Notes: generated by a model not told the origin, from the sequence alone. 64,000 nucleotides of DNA from Adiantum capillus-veneris (GCA_014529385.2 CM043960.1:124723543-124787542); one strand, 5' to 3'; counted from the stretch's first letter, positions 32,561 through 43,237 are shown. Made by a program: numbers and translations.

Positions 32561-33463
32561 TCTCTTAAACGCAGCAAAGGCTTCATCCTTAGACTTAAGC
32601 AAATAAACCCAAATTTTCCTAGAATGATCATCAACAAAGGAGACAAAATGACATGCACCTCCCATAGATTTAGCAGGCATGCTACATACATCAAAATGTA
32701 CAAGATTAAGCAAACAAGATTTACGAGAGACACCAGAGTAATAAGAACGCTTTACTAGCTTGCCATATTGACATTCATTACAAAAATCAAGCTTTGTGCC
32801 TTTAGCATCAAGCTTGTTCAAAGTACAAAGCTTAGAAAGGCCCTTTTGGCTCATATGGCCAAGCCTCTTGTGCCACAACTCCATGTGAGAGTTAATTTCA
32901 GCCAATGCAATAAACTTGCCCAACACGGCCTTTCCATGCATGCAATAAAGTGTCCCTTTCTTTGTGCCCTTTACAATCAGCCTTGAGCCTTTGGTCATTT
33001 TCCATGATCCTCTCTCAAACAAGATGCTGTAGCCATGCATATCTATCTGACCAACAGAAAGCAAACTCTTCTTGATTCCCGGCACATATCTAACATCATG
33101 CAAGACAAGCTCATTTGTGCCATCTATGGAGAGATGCACAGTGCCAATACCCTCAATGGAACATGCATGATTGTTTCCAAGGTATACATGGCCACGCTTG
33201 CCTACATCAAAAATAGAGAAACACTCCTTGATAGGAGTCACATGAAATGAAGCATCGGAATCAACAATCCAAGTCTGGGATAATGCATCATTGACAGTCA
33301 ACAAAGCATCAATAAGATCACTCTTGGTGATCTGCATGTCTTGTGAATGAACATTTAGAGAGGCATCAAAGTCATAAGCATCATCATCTGACAAAGTGAC
33401 ACACAAGATGTCCTCTACATCTAACAGCTCATCAATCACGACACTAGAAGCCACATTGGCCTT
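32537..33463 (-). pseudogene. Protease, GAG-pre-integrase and integrase N-terminal half (Copia)
   Basis: One frame runs from ANVASSVVIDELLDVEDILC through the protease (TWIVDSDASFHVTPIKECFS). The active-site DSGA has become DSDA, which should abolish activity. The zinc-binding HHCC region follows (ELWHKRLGHMSQKGLSKLC, then FCNECQYGK). The start of the integrase core is LVHFDVCSMPAKSMGG and FVSFVDDHSRKIWVYLLKSK. A stop in the core ends it at 32537. The N-terminal side is cut by the nested solo LTR, and the gag part continues at 35387. Confidence 0.9.
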
Positions 33464-35386
33464 CTCTTTGTTGCTAAATTGGCTTTATCTTACAGAAAAA
33501 TAATTCTAAATGAATTATTGGATTTATAAGTGAGAGGGTTTTCTCGCTTGGAACACCAAGGAAAAAATAATTCTAAATGAATTATTGGAATTTTAAGTGT
33601 GAGGGTTTTTCTCACTGGAGACATTCGAGTACAAAGTATTCCTAGTGCGTCATTTAAAGTAATGACGGGAACACTGAGAACGGGAATATCTGTAAGGCCA
33701 CCAGGAATGGGTACTTCTGATGCGTCACATCGGATAGATGACAGGGAGCATCGGAAAGAAGTATCCGACCATCCGGGAACGGACATCTCTCTTGAGTCAT
33801 AGGATGGGTGACAGAGCATCGTGAAGGAGATTGTACCGTAAGTTCGGTAGGAAAGGACTAGGTGATGGATATTCCTGATGCGTCACAAGGTGGGTGACGG
33901 GTGCATCGGAAAGGGAATATCCATAGTCGGGAGGAAATTCCGAACTGTGTTAGAATTGTGCACAAGGAAAAGCAAGCACTTGAATGAAGATGGGTTCAGA
34001 GGAAACTTTGAGGAAAAACAGATACTTTCTGAGAAAGCGGGATTGCTTTTCGGGAAAGCAGATGCTTTCCCGCGAGGAAGTCTTTGTCTGCATTGCAACT
34101 GTGCATGTGATTGCATCCAGGGATGCCTGGGAAGTGCTGTGAAAGCATTGTTTTTAACTTATAAGGTTTTATTGAGTTTTTGGGTAGGTTCAGATTATTT
34201 TTAAAATACGCCGGCCGTCCACTTAATAAGTGGGCAGCCATCTGATAAATAAGGCAACAGATCAGCCAGCGTTTTCTCTCTCTTTTTCTGGCACAACAGA
34301 AAAAAAAAAACACGACCGCGATCTCTACGCGAGCAGCTATTCGTGCCCGTGGCTAGGAGCTATAAAAGCATCACATGCCCTCACTCAGAGAGGAGGACCA
34401 ATCTTTGCAAGGAGGAGATGCTACTGCAGATTTCAGCCATAAAGAAGATGTTGCCAGTGATGCCCATGGCTGCCCCAAGTGTACCAGATGTCGCCAAGAC
34501 CCAGTGCGCGAGTTCCCTCGCGAAGAAGTGCCTACGAAGCGTGTTTCCATCACGACAAGTTGCTGTTTTTCTCTGTTTTCAGCCCATAAACGTCGTAGAC
34601 GAGGCTGATTTATGAGAAGGAACCCGAGAACACACCTCTTTTGTGTGTAGGATTGGAAGAGAGGATTTTTCTATGTAAAGATCTCTTCCGGGGAATTGCT
34701 TTTCGAGAACGGAGTAGGAGTAGGCATGAGCAGAGGAAGTAGGATCTCTTCGTGAGGGAGTAGGAGCAGAGGAAGGCATGAGCCTCTGCAGGAGAAAAGC
34801 GCTCTGAGGAACTAGAGCCAGATTAGCCCAAGGGTTTCGTACCCGAGTTTGGGAAGAAGATCCACGGATCGGAGAGAGAGAGTCTCTCAAGTTGCGATCC
34901 GGAAGTTGGGATTCCCAAGTAAGGACTTCGTGTCTGGGAAAGCAGAGTTGTTCTGTGGGAAGAGGACTCTGGAGAGAGAGTTAGAAAGAGTTGCAGGGAT
35001 GTCATGCCCTGAGTCTCGAAGGTGAGATCCAGAGGCGAGAACCTTGATTCTCGAGGAATTGGAATAAGGAACGGAAGTTCCTTGGAATAGGGTTTTGCCC
35101 TAGGAATCGGAAGTTGAGGCTTCTGGGAACCATCAAGTCTTATTCTAGAACGAACGTGGTAATACGTTCGGTTCAAGTGCTTGTATAGACTTCTCCTCAG
35201 TAATAAAGATACTATTACGGGGGGGGACCAACCCATCTTCTAGTCCCCACTACTATGTCGATCTTCTCACTCTATCTCTCTCTCTATTTATTTCTCTCTA
35301 TATCCTCTGGCTTCAGTAATAAGTGATAAATCCTAATTATCCGAATGTATTTTATATTGTTATGCGCTCCCGTTTGTGACACTCTT
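33464..35386 (+). mobile_element. Solo LTR of 1913 bp (33469-35381), TSD CTCTT, nested in Copia
   Basis: The unit starts TGTTGCTAAATTGG and ends GTTTGTGACA. CTCTT lies on both sides (33464-33468 and 35382-35386). Removing the unit and one CTCTT rejoins the Copia reading frame from DSSKDKE into KANVASS, which proves the insertion. A TATA-like CTATAAAAGC at about 34360 suggests plus orientation. The left third is made of diverged GATGCGTCAC...GGGTGACGG...CATCGGAAAG...GGAATATC units (about 33640-33930). No internal region remains, so recombination between LTRs is the likely origin. Confidence 0.9.
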
Positions 35387-36227
35387 TGTCCTTTGAGCTA
35401 TCCTGTGCATCTGCCTTGACTTCCTTCTTCTCTTTCTTTTTGTCCCCGCCATTCTTTTTCCTTTCTAACTCAGCTTTATAGTATCTGCAATCGGGTTTCT
35501 TGTGACCTTTCCTGCCACATTGATAGCAAGTCACATCACCCTTGCCTTTGCTTGCATTTCCCCTTTCTTTACTCTTACTCTTACTCCTTTGTGCATAAGC
35601 ATTCTTCTTTTCTATCCTGCCTCTAACCGTGTTGGCAGAGCTGCCTCCCTCTCCACTTGCTTTCCTCTTGATTTCCTCATTCAAGATAGAACCCCTAACA
35701 CCATCAAAGGTCAAATTGGTGTTATTGGACAACGAAACCACCAAAGTTTCCCATGACTCGGGTAAGGTCATAAGCAAAAAGATAGCTTTCAGCTTATCAT
35801 CAAAAGGGGGCAAGCCAGAATCCTGTAACTGGGACAAAGTACCTGCGAACAATGACAAGTGCTATGCCGCTCTCTTGGACTCATCTAGTGCATGCCAACA
35901 AGTTTTCGCATCAAGTACACCTGGTTGACAGGCGTTGTATTTTCATACATTCCCTTTAACTTCTCCCACACATCAAAAGCAGTCGTGAGACCTTTCACAT
36001 CAATGACGTCTCATCCATCATGGCCATTTTAATGTATGTAACGGCCTTCTTGTTCATGCTAACCCATGCTTCATCCGTCATATTCTGTGGCTTCACCTAT
36101 TCAAGTGCCCCTTCGCAATCCTTAAGAAATAGGATTCCCTGAATCCTGTCTTTCCAAAGATCAAAACCTGTACCATCGAACCTCCTAATCTCGAAGAGGT
36201 TGTTCACATCCGAAGAAGATGAGGCCA
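35382..36227 (-). pseudogene. gag (Copia)
   Basis: The start MASSSSDVNNLFEIRRFDGT at 36227 is typical of Copia gag, where the N-terminus holds a substrate-like (F)xGxx(F)xxW motif (FDGTGFDLWKDRI). A stop follows at about 36097. The same and neighbouring frames continue EAWVSMNKKAVTYIKMAM and VWEKLKGMYENTTPVNQVYL, then LPPFDDKLKAIFLLMTLPES. A CX2CX4HX4C knuckle (CYQCGRKGHKKPDC) lies at about 35522-35481. A Lys/Glu-rich linker runs into the nested solo LTR. Confidence 0.88.
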
Positions 36228-36969
36228 TAGTTGCACGAAATAAGAGGGATAATACGCTGAATTTTTGGACAAAATGCACAAAAATCAGAGTATACCCTCT
36301 TAGAGATATGCATTATAGCTCCAAATGGTCACAAGAGAAATTAGGGGCAAAATAGGTCGATTTGGACACAAAATTCAATTTCTGAAATTTATGTGCAGGA
36401 AATTTCAGCGAGCGAATTTTGCTCGAAAACAACAAATTTAGTTGTTTTTAGCCTCAGAAGACATACATAAGGCTAATACACGGCCTTTAGAAGCATGTAA
36501 GCACAAAAGCCCCAATTTGTAGCATCAAAATTGCATGAAATTGAGCCACAAATGGTCATACATTGCCAAAATTTGTCAAATGTGCGTAGATTGCATCTAT
36601 TTGCACTTTCCCCAATGTAATCGCACCATAAAAACACTTGCAAAAATCTGCGTAAATCTGAAATTTGCTTAAAACACCTGTTTTAGGGCTTGTTTTTCGG
36701 TAATTTCAAGGTTTTCGGGTAGCGGGGACTTAGCAAAAGTATTCCCACACCTTAATACATCATTTGCAAAACCTGTATTTTGCTGTCAGAACCTGTAATT
36801 TGATGTTTTTGACCTAATTTCAGCCTGTTTTGGGTCAATTTGGGTTGCCGGGAGCTCTCTAGTGTCCGAGTACGAGTCCTTTGGCGACGAAATTGCAAAA
36901 TCTCGAGTGAAAGTTGACCTTCTTGGCTGAAATTCAACGTTTGCAGGTTTGGGGGAAAACCATAATCGG
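36228..36969 (-). other. 5' leader of Copia element
   Basis: Non-coding sequence between the primer-binding site and gag. No gene is seen. Confidence 0.55.
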
Positions 36970-36981
36970 GCTCTGATACCA
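36970..36981 (-). promoter_or_regulatory. tRNA-iMet primer-binding site (Copia)
   Basis: The minus strand reads TGGTATCAGAGC two bases from the 5' LTR. Confidence 0.92.
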
Positions 36982-36983
36982 GT

Positions 36984-37088
36984 TGATGAGCGCGCGGCGA
37001 TGTGTGCAAGTGAAAGAGCACGCGAGTGTGCGGGGTGTGCACAGGGAGAGGTGGCGAAGACCAGCAAGAAGGTGGACGCTAGCAGATC

Positions 37089-37146
<58 letters not shown>

Positions 37147-37379
37147 ACGCTATCTGCAAGGGAATAAGTAAGTGAGTTAGTTGAAACTCACTTACCCTTT
37201 ATTATTTGTAGAAGGACCAATTTAATAAGTTAGTGGCCAAGTTCACATTACTTACCCTTTATTATTTGTAGAAGGACCAATTTAATAAGTTAGTGGCCAA
37301 GTTCAATGTGAACTTGGCCAAAGGTTGATAACCTTTAAAATGTACATTAAAGGGGGCCATTTGGGCCTTTAACCCAACA
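36984..37379 (-). repeat. 5' LTR of Copia element (396 bp)
   Basis: Same ends as the partner LTR. It is longer because a segment of about 59 bp starting CTTACCCTTTATTATTTG is tandemly duplicated (about 37191-37308), and its (GA)n tract (37092-37146) is longer. Confidence 0.92.
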
Positions 37380-37843
37380 CCATGCTTTCTTTGTATTCAC
37401 GATCTATGGCTGCCAGTCTTTCTGCGGATTCACGATCTATGGCTGCCTTTCTTCCTTCGCGTTCTAACTTCCTTGCTTCGCGTTCTAGCTTCCTTTCCAT
37501 AAACATCTGCTCCAAAGCCTCCATAGGAGTTAGTGCAATCCTTGGCGTAGATGGGGAAGGGGGAGGGTCGGAAAAACCTCCTGGTGGGGACAACTCTTCT
37601 TCGCCACTCCCATGCTAAGTCTTGGGTTCTTAAGTTTACGAGAAACTTGGGTTCTTGCGGTTCTTGGGTGCTTGGGTTCTTGGGTTCTTGAGGGTCTTGA
37701 GTTTCTTGAGGTTCTGGAGTCTTCAGGTTCTTGAGTTTCTTCTTTCGCTTGAAATCTGTGTCAGAGAAGGATCTTCTCTTCACCCGAGCTCTTCTCTTTC
37801 CCGCGGGCGCACCCCTTGGCAGCCTTGCTCATCTGATGGTCAT
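37380..37843 (-). pseudogene. Family B ORF remnant, part 3 (N-terminal, minus)
   Basis: The minus strand gives GGFSDPPPSPSTPRIALTPM, then MEALEQMFMERKLEREARKL and ERLAAIDREYKESM, the N-terminal counterpart of the ORF at 26057. Upstream is the Pro/Glu-rich segment (ETQDPQEPKNPSTQEPQEPK). The Arg-Glu array of the other copy is replaced here by AAIDRE-type repeats. A frame change separates the two segments. Confidence 0.8.
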
Positions 37844-38018
37844 GTTGTTTGCAACCAGAGGATATGCATCTAATCTAAGTGTCTGGACATGCACGGTCTG
37901 CAAACAGACTCACAAAAGTGCCAGATCACTTCCTATTCTAGACTAACTTGACTAAATTGAACCCTGGTCATGTTGTAGCTTGTCCACAGACACATAGGGT
38001 TAGATGTGTCGCGTGACA
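37844..38018 (-). repeat. Family B LTR 5' fragment (minus)
   Basis: On the minus strand it starts TGTCACGCGACACATC and runs to CAACATGACCATCAG. It then joins directly to internal sequence, so most of the LTR is deleted. Confidence 0.8.
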
Positions 38019-38331
38019 ACAATCATTGCGTCAAGAACTTGCATCAGCACCTTGTATCAAATCTGTGCAATCAATAGAAATAGACTTCTCTCGCCATCGA
38101 GAGAGGAACCCTTGGAGGAGGGTTTGACAACTTGTCTGGTGTCGTATTCTTCTCTCTATCTCTCAGTCTCAGTACCTTCATGCACAGTGTTTTCCGCTTT
38201 GTTTGTGATCATTTGCATTCTCTCACTAAAGAACGAAAGGCTCTCCCTTCCGAAGTAAAAGGAACCCTTGAGCACAGTTCGGAGCACTCATCTTGAGCCG
38301 AGTTCAACATTCACATCCGCTGCACCCTACA
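38019..38331 (+). repeat. Family B LTR 3' fragment (plus), inverted next to 5' fragment
   Basis: It begins at ACAATCATTGCGTCAAG, carries CTCTCGCCATCGAGAGAGG and GGAGGAGGGTTTGACAAC, and ends GCTGCACCCTACA. It lies head-on to the minus-strand fragment, an inverted junction. Confidence 0.8.
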
Positions 38332-39126
38332 GTAGTGGTAACTCGTTTATAATACTCAAGTGGGTTATAAATAGAGTCTACATACTATGTTGGATTTAAG
38401 CCAGTTACATTCACAGTTCCATAGGGACAACAATGTGGAAAATCAAGATGTTTCTCTTGGTTTCATTGAACCTACTACTAAACTATGCACTCGCCAAATG
38501 AACAGCTGGACCTCTGAGCGGTGCCATTGTAGAAAACATTAGTTTCTATTCTTTTCTTGTGCCTTGGGACCTATTGGTAGCCCTACTAGCCTCCCTGTCC
38601 TTGGCACCTCAATTTGGATCTGATGAATTATCTAATCTACTATTTGATTCCCTTTCCTTTCTTTCCTTGTGCTCTAGGACCTATGGGTAGCCTCGCTAGC
38701 CTCCTCTATCCATTGGCACGTCAGTCTTAATTGTCGAAACTCTGAGTCACACTATCATCCTATCCTTGTTCTTCTCCAAAATCCTCTAATGAACTTAAAT
38801 CTGATTCCCTTAGTTTTTATGAACCCTCGGATGCGCTACCATCTGATTCTCTTACAACTCCAAAATCCTATGATTAGCCATCATCCGATTCCTCTACTTC
38901 ATTCTCTTCATTGGCAAACTCTTGCCTTGTTGAGGTGGATACTATCATGTCCGTAGGATAAGTCAATGAGCCGGCATGCATTCCAAATCCTTGCTTAGCA
39001 TGTCCCATAAGTCTTTGAATAGAGTCAGACTTATGTTCTAGACAATACTCTTGAATTCAACCACAACAAAACCGATCAATCTAGTCCCTCAAATTAATCT
39101 TTTGAAACTAAGACAGTTATGTTTGC
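38332..39126. other. Non-coding interval, possible intron or remnant
   Basis: No second ataxin-10 exon is recognisable on the minus strand. Two diverged direct copies of CCTTGTGC..GGACCTAT.GGTAGCC lie near 38561 and 38676. A plus-strand frame around 38775-38960 is Ser/Asp-rich with stops and may be an old retroelement remnant. Confidence 0.35.
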
Positions 39127-39308
39127 CTACATTTTAATTGTAAGCCCCACAAAATAAGAGAAATACAACATGAAAATATATACTTGCACCCAGTTACAAC
39201 ACAAACTCAATCGCATATGGCCTAGGGGTTGATTTGGCAAGAAAAACAAATTGGACAAGGACAGATGCCAATTCAGGGACAAAGAATGCTGATTATGAAG
39301 TATTACGC

Positions 39309-39314
39309 ACTTAC
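39309..39314 (-). other. Predicted 5' splice site (ataxin-10 exon)
   Basis: The minus strand reads CCCAACA then GTAAGT. Family similarity ends at this point. No acceptor can be assigned. Confidence 0.65.
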
Positions 39315-39912
39315 TGTTGGGAGCCACTGCTTGCAAGCAGGAAGATAGTACAACGGCACCATCCTGAATGCACAAATCCTTCAGGCGGTGAAAATTTCCA
39401 TGACTGCAAGTGTAGATCACCATGGAAAGAGGCTCCATAATCTTGCTTTCATCCTTCAAAAGAGCCAAAGTCCTGAATGTATCTGGAAAGAAGGCTTTCC
39501 ACGCAGCATCCCTCTGAGCTTCGCCTGCTCCACAAGCATTCCCAAGAAGTTGCAGGCAAATCTGCAAAGTAGAGACCGCCTCCATCTCCATGCGCACGAG
39601 ATCAAGGGCCCTATTGACAACACGGGCAACAAAATGCACACCATTGCTGCGCAGGAAACCATCCTGGTTAGAACGGTCCCCTGCACAAAGGTTTCTGAGA
39701 AGGTTAAGAAGGAGAAGAAGAGAGGAAGTGTCTTGAGCGATGAGGGGTACGAGGGAGGGCACTGCATCGTGGCTTGCAAGTACGTTGCGCACAGCAGGGG
39801 AGCGAGAAAGCACAATCAACCGCCTCAGCGCACCCGTCTTCGTTTCTTCATCATCACTCGAGCAACGTAGAACGATGCCCAACTGTGAGACAGCTTCCTC
39901 TTCTTCTGCCAT
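39315..39912 (-). CDS. ATXN10: Ataxin-10 homologue, first coding exon
   Basis: The exon encodes about 199 residues of the armadillo-like N-terminal part of an ataxin-10 family protein. The start MAEEEEAVSQLGIVLRC at 39912 has A at -3 and G at +4; an in-frame ATG at 40047 would add 45 less typical residues. Family landmarks are LLNLLRNLCAGDRSNQDGFL, TLQICLQLLGNACGAGEAQR and FFPDTFRTLALLKD, then SMVIYTCSHGN. A strong donor GTAAGT (plus-strand 39314-39309) follows PN, leaving a phase-1 end; without splicing the frame stays open to 39127 with unrelated sequence. The conserved C-terminal domain is not found within the window. Plant homologues are implicated in embryo development; the molecular role is unclear. 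Confidence 0.82.
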
Positions 39913-40094
39913 ATTACCCCTCACCAAAACTTTTATATTCAGGGCAGAGTGTCTCCTGCTGCTGGTCGGCCAGTGTTTGGAAGAGCAAAGCAATGCACTG
40001 ATTGGATGGCAACAAGGAGGTGGGACATCCACATCACTCTCGATCAATGGCCTACATTAGGCGTCACAAGGCAGGTGCAATCCAAGCTGTCCAG

Positions 40095-40275
40095 CTGTGA
40101 ACTAAGAGTGAACTCGGGAGGTATGTGCACCACACTGAATTTGGTGTGAACTCGATGTGAAAAAAGTGTGAGTCTGGTGTGAATTGGGGAGGGTCTGCAC
40201 ACCACACCAAATTTTGTGTGAACTCACTCGATGTGATCTCGGTGTGAAGTAGATGTGAATTTGATGTAAACTTGT
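40095..40275. repeat. Degenerate GTGTGAAxTCxxTGTG array upstream of ataxin-10
   Basis: Units such as GAACTCGATGTG, GGTGTGAATT, TTGTGTGAACTCACTCGATG and AGATGTGAATTTGATG recur every 10-20 bp. The array lies 180-360 bp upstream of the start codon, in the likely promoter or 5' untranslated region. Confidence 0.55.
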
Positions 40276-40324
40276 CCGCGATGCCGTGATCTATATACTT
40301 ACCACACTCACACCTTTCAATGAA

Positions 40325-40500
40325 CACGCAATAGCCTAGTGGTTACAGTCAATTCCATGGGGGAGAGGGTAGCGGGTTCAAGCCCCAGATCCGAAAAAGT
40401 GGGAATCTTTTGCATACCCTAGGTAATCCAATGGTCACAATCAACCGGTGACTGTGAGCGATTGATCTCACCTCCTAAAAGGAGGTGTCAATTAGTAACG
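40325..40500 (+). mobile_element. Candidate tRNA-derived SINE
   Basis: An A-box-like TAGCCTAGTGG (40332-40342) and a B-box-like GGGTTCAAGCC (40374-40384) are 31 bp apart, the arrangement of an internal RNA polymerase III promoter. The region is not an intact tRNA: no cloverleaf is evident. The 3' limit is uncertain; a GATTGATCTCACCTCC-type tail follows. No target duplication was established. Confidence 0.5.
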
Positions 40501-41224
40501 AGGGTGGGACATGGACTTCAACGGCCAACTAGCTGCTTGGCGGCCAAAAAAAACATGGGCAATGTAAGCAAACGCCCCTTCGAGATGCCTTTTGGATTGC
40601 AGGCCGGAGTAGATGTGCTCCTCCTAAGAGAAAAAGGGTAGACTTAAAACTCTTTCGGTTTTTACGTCAGAGTTTGAAGGATTTGCCGGTTTTTAAACCA
40701 AAACTTGTATAATTTTATCGATTTTCTTCAAGGTGGATTTTGCAATTTTAGCCGGTTAAAAAGACACTAAAGGCCGATTTTGTGCGAATATTGGACCTGT
40801 CCTTAATACATATATATTTTCCATGCTATGCAAAGGCATTAGAGATTGAAGTTCATGTTAAGTGGGAGCCAACTACAATAAGGTTCTTGCACCACATCAA
40901 TGCCATGGAGAATGAAGATAGTCCAACTTTCTCTATTGCTTGATATAATTAGTCGTTGCTTGGAAATTTTTTAAGATAGTAAATATTTCTATTGCAATTA
41001 TAATTGGGTAGATAGTAGCAAGATTAAGGATTGGGTATAGTAATGTAGGATACTGCAACAACACTCGCAAAGGGCCTATGATAGGTTTGAACAACGATCT
41101 TCGAAGGGATGCAAGTAAAATCTATATGTATTCTATAACAGCAAAGCAAGTGCCCTTTACACGTGTCGAAAACTGCAAGACGAAGGCTAAAGTCCAAAAC
41201 GATAGAAGCTCCTCTACGCACGGT

Positions 41225-41292
<68 letters not shown>

Positions 41293-41299
41293 CCACCGA
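40501..41299. other. Non-coding interval with (GA)n tract
   Basis: No gene is supported. A (GA)n run of about 60 bp lies at 41230-41291 and may belong to the Copia LTR that follows. Confidence 0.45.
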
Positions 41300-41861
41300 A
41301 GGCACTAGTGTTACATAATGTTGGCTTATATTAGCAATCTTGGCTCCTGGCTTTGCCCTTGTTGAGCATATCTTTTAGAAAAACATACAATCAAAGAAAC
41401 AACATTTTGGCTAGGAAGCTCGCCAATGGCTTATTGTGCTTGAAAGAGAGCACCACATTTAACATACACATCAACCAAACATTGCCAACTATGATACGTG
41501 TGTATGATCAAAGTGAACCCAAGCATTTCTCGAATCACATTGCCCAGTTCATCTCATTCAATTGACTAGATTCACACCCGATGTAGGACCTTTTATAGGT
41601 CTCTTGAAAAGGTAACACTTTTCTCCATTGCACCATGGAAAAAGGGAAACATGCAATGTCTTGCAGTTGAAAAAAATTGTCATATTTGAAGAGTGCGTGG
41701 TGCATGCAGAGTGAGAGGGAGAAGAAGAGCAGACACGGAGTGTTGGTGGAGCTCTAAGTGAGGATTCGGAAAAATACCTCACTACTCCTTATTATCCTTT
41801 ATGATCAAAAGAATAGATAAAGTTAGTATGGTCAATGTGACGAGTGTCCGGCCAGTTGGCC

Positions 41862-42462
41862 TGTTAACCCTCAGGGCTCACGGACACCATATCACCTACG
41901 AAGGACGTTGTATTATTTACTTGGTAGAGTCAGGTAACAGGCTTGTCGGTCCAATAGGAAAAGGGTAAGAGTGATCGTCGATGAGAGACGCACTCTAACT
42001 GGAACATTCAAGGGATTAGTTGGCTAAGCATGGGCGCCGCAAGTGTGAATGGGACGAGCTCATATAAAAGTCAACTAAACCTAAAATTCACTCATTCTCT
42101 CATTTGTGCAATTGAAGAGTGCTCTTGCTCCATCTCCATCTTCTTCTTCTTCATCTCCTTGTGTGTGTGTGTGTGTGTGTGTGTGTATGCGTGAGAGAGA
42201 GAGAGAGAGTGTGTGAGAGTGTGTATGATCGAGCATTGCGGCGGCACGACGGCGGCGAGGCGGTTGAGCGCGGCATAGCGGCGTCTCCCTCTTCTTCGCG
42301 GCGAGGAATCCTCCACGACAGGAAGTGTAGAGCGGTGAGTGACACACCAACGCCATCTTTGAGCTTACTAGTTTAGGCTTGTTGTGTGCTTGGAGCCATA
42401 TGTGGCTCGCACACGGTGTATCGGCAAGTTCCTTGCATTGACGCGTGCGATATACGCGCATA
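41862..42462 (+). repeat. 5' LTR of element F
   Basis: It starts TGTTAACCCTCAGGG; the 3' edge is near CGCGCATA, a changed version of the partner's CGCGTACA. ATATAAAAG near 42062 is a likely TATA box. (GT)n and (GA)n runs follow at about 42162-42210. Confidence 0.88.
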
Positions 42463-42466
42463 TTTT

Positions 42467-42484
42467 TGGCGCCGTTGCCAGGGA
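42467..42484 (+). promoter_or_regulatory. tRNA-Asp primer-binding site (element F)
   Basis: TGGCGCCGTTGCCAGGGA is complementary, with at most one mismatch, to the 3' end of plant tRNA-Asp. It lies four bases after the LTR. Confidence 0.88.
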
Positions 42485-43237
42485 ATGCCATACACTAAGC
42501 TTGAATGGCACTCTGTGCTTCTTTTGTGGTGCAACTTCAATTGTAGGAAAGTTAAGGAAGGAGGGTGTGTGTGTTGAGAAGAAGGATTTTGTGTTACTAC
42601 TGTGTATTTTTTTTGTTAATGGAGTTTTCAAAGGTACTGTGTTTTTTTCTCTATGTAAGGTGTTAGTATTAAGGTTGTTAGTTCTGTGTAATGTAATGTA
42701 CTGTAAGTAGGAAGTAGATATGTGAGAGCTAATAGAGTGTGTTAGTGTGTAACAGTAGGTGTATTAGTTAGAAGTAGGTAGGTAGAGTGTGTGTGTGTGC
42801 TCTCGCGCAGGCCGCGACGACCTTATCCTTTTTTCTTTTTTCTTTTCTTTTTTCTTTTCTTTTTTTTTTAAAAAAAAAAGGTAAATTAAAGGTAGGACCG
42901 AGATCGGGAATATCTTCCAGACCCAGGCCCAGACCCAAGCCCAAGCTCATGCTCAGGCTTAGACATCTATCACCCTTTAAAATTACGAATTTTAGCTTCA
43001 CACGTACCTAAAAATCGACTTTTTTGAGGACCAACGGAGCTTCAGCTGACCGAACGTTGTGCTGTAAATCACACCACGACCCTCCTCGTTTTGAGCTATC
43101 ACACACTTTTTTTTTAAAAAAATCAAATATTAAAAAACATTAAAAACGTAAAAAACACGAGTGAAAACGGACGCTTAAAAAATTATGCGGTTAACCTTCG
43201 AGATTATTCACCGACGCTTGTAGGGTGTCAAAAGCAC
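42485..43237 (+). other. 5' leader of element F
   Basis: Non-coding, with T/A homopolymers and a CCCAGACCCAAGCCCAAGC-like run near 42920-42960. No gene seen. Confidence 0.5.

Larger units (their letters stand above)
29749..37384 (-). mobile_element. Copia retrotransposon (minus), TSD CCATG, with nested solo LTR
   Basis: LTRs at 29754-30088 and 36984-37379 flank the interior, and CCATG borders both outer ends (29749-29753 and 37380-37384). On the minus strand the order is tRNA-iMet site, gag, protease, integrase, RT and RNase H, with integrase before RT as in Ty1/Copia. A 1.9-kb solo LTR (33469-35381) splits gag from protease. Without it the element is about 5.7 kb. A few stops and shifts break the polyprotein. 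Confidence 0.95.

Noticed and set aside
38775-38960. Second exon of the ataxin-10 gene or a separate Ser-rich gene
   Set aside because: The readable frame is on the opposite strand to the exon, contains stops and matches no family I know.
40325-40400. Intact tRNA gene
   Set aside because: A- and B-box-like words are present, but acceptor and anticodon stems do not pair, so SINE is the better reading.
42787-43011. Short ORF with apparent membrane-like Phe/Leu run
   Set aside because: The run comes from a T/A homopolymer in the element F leader.
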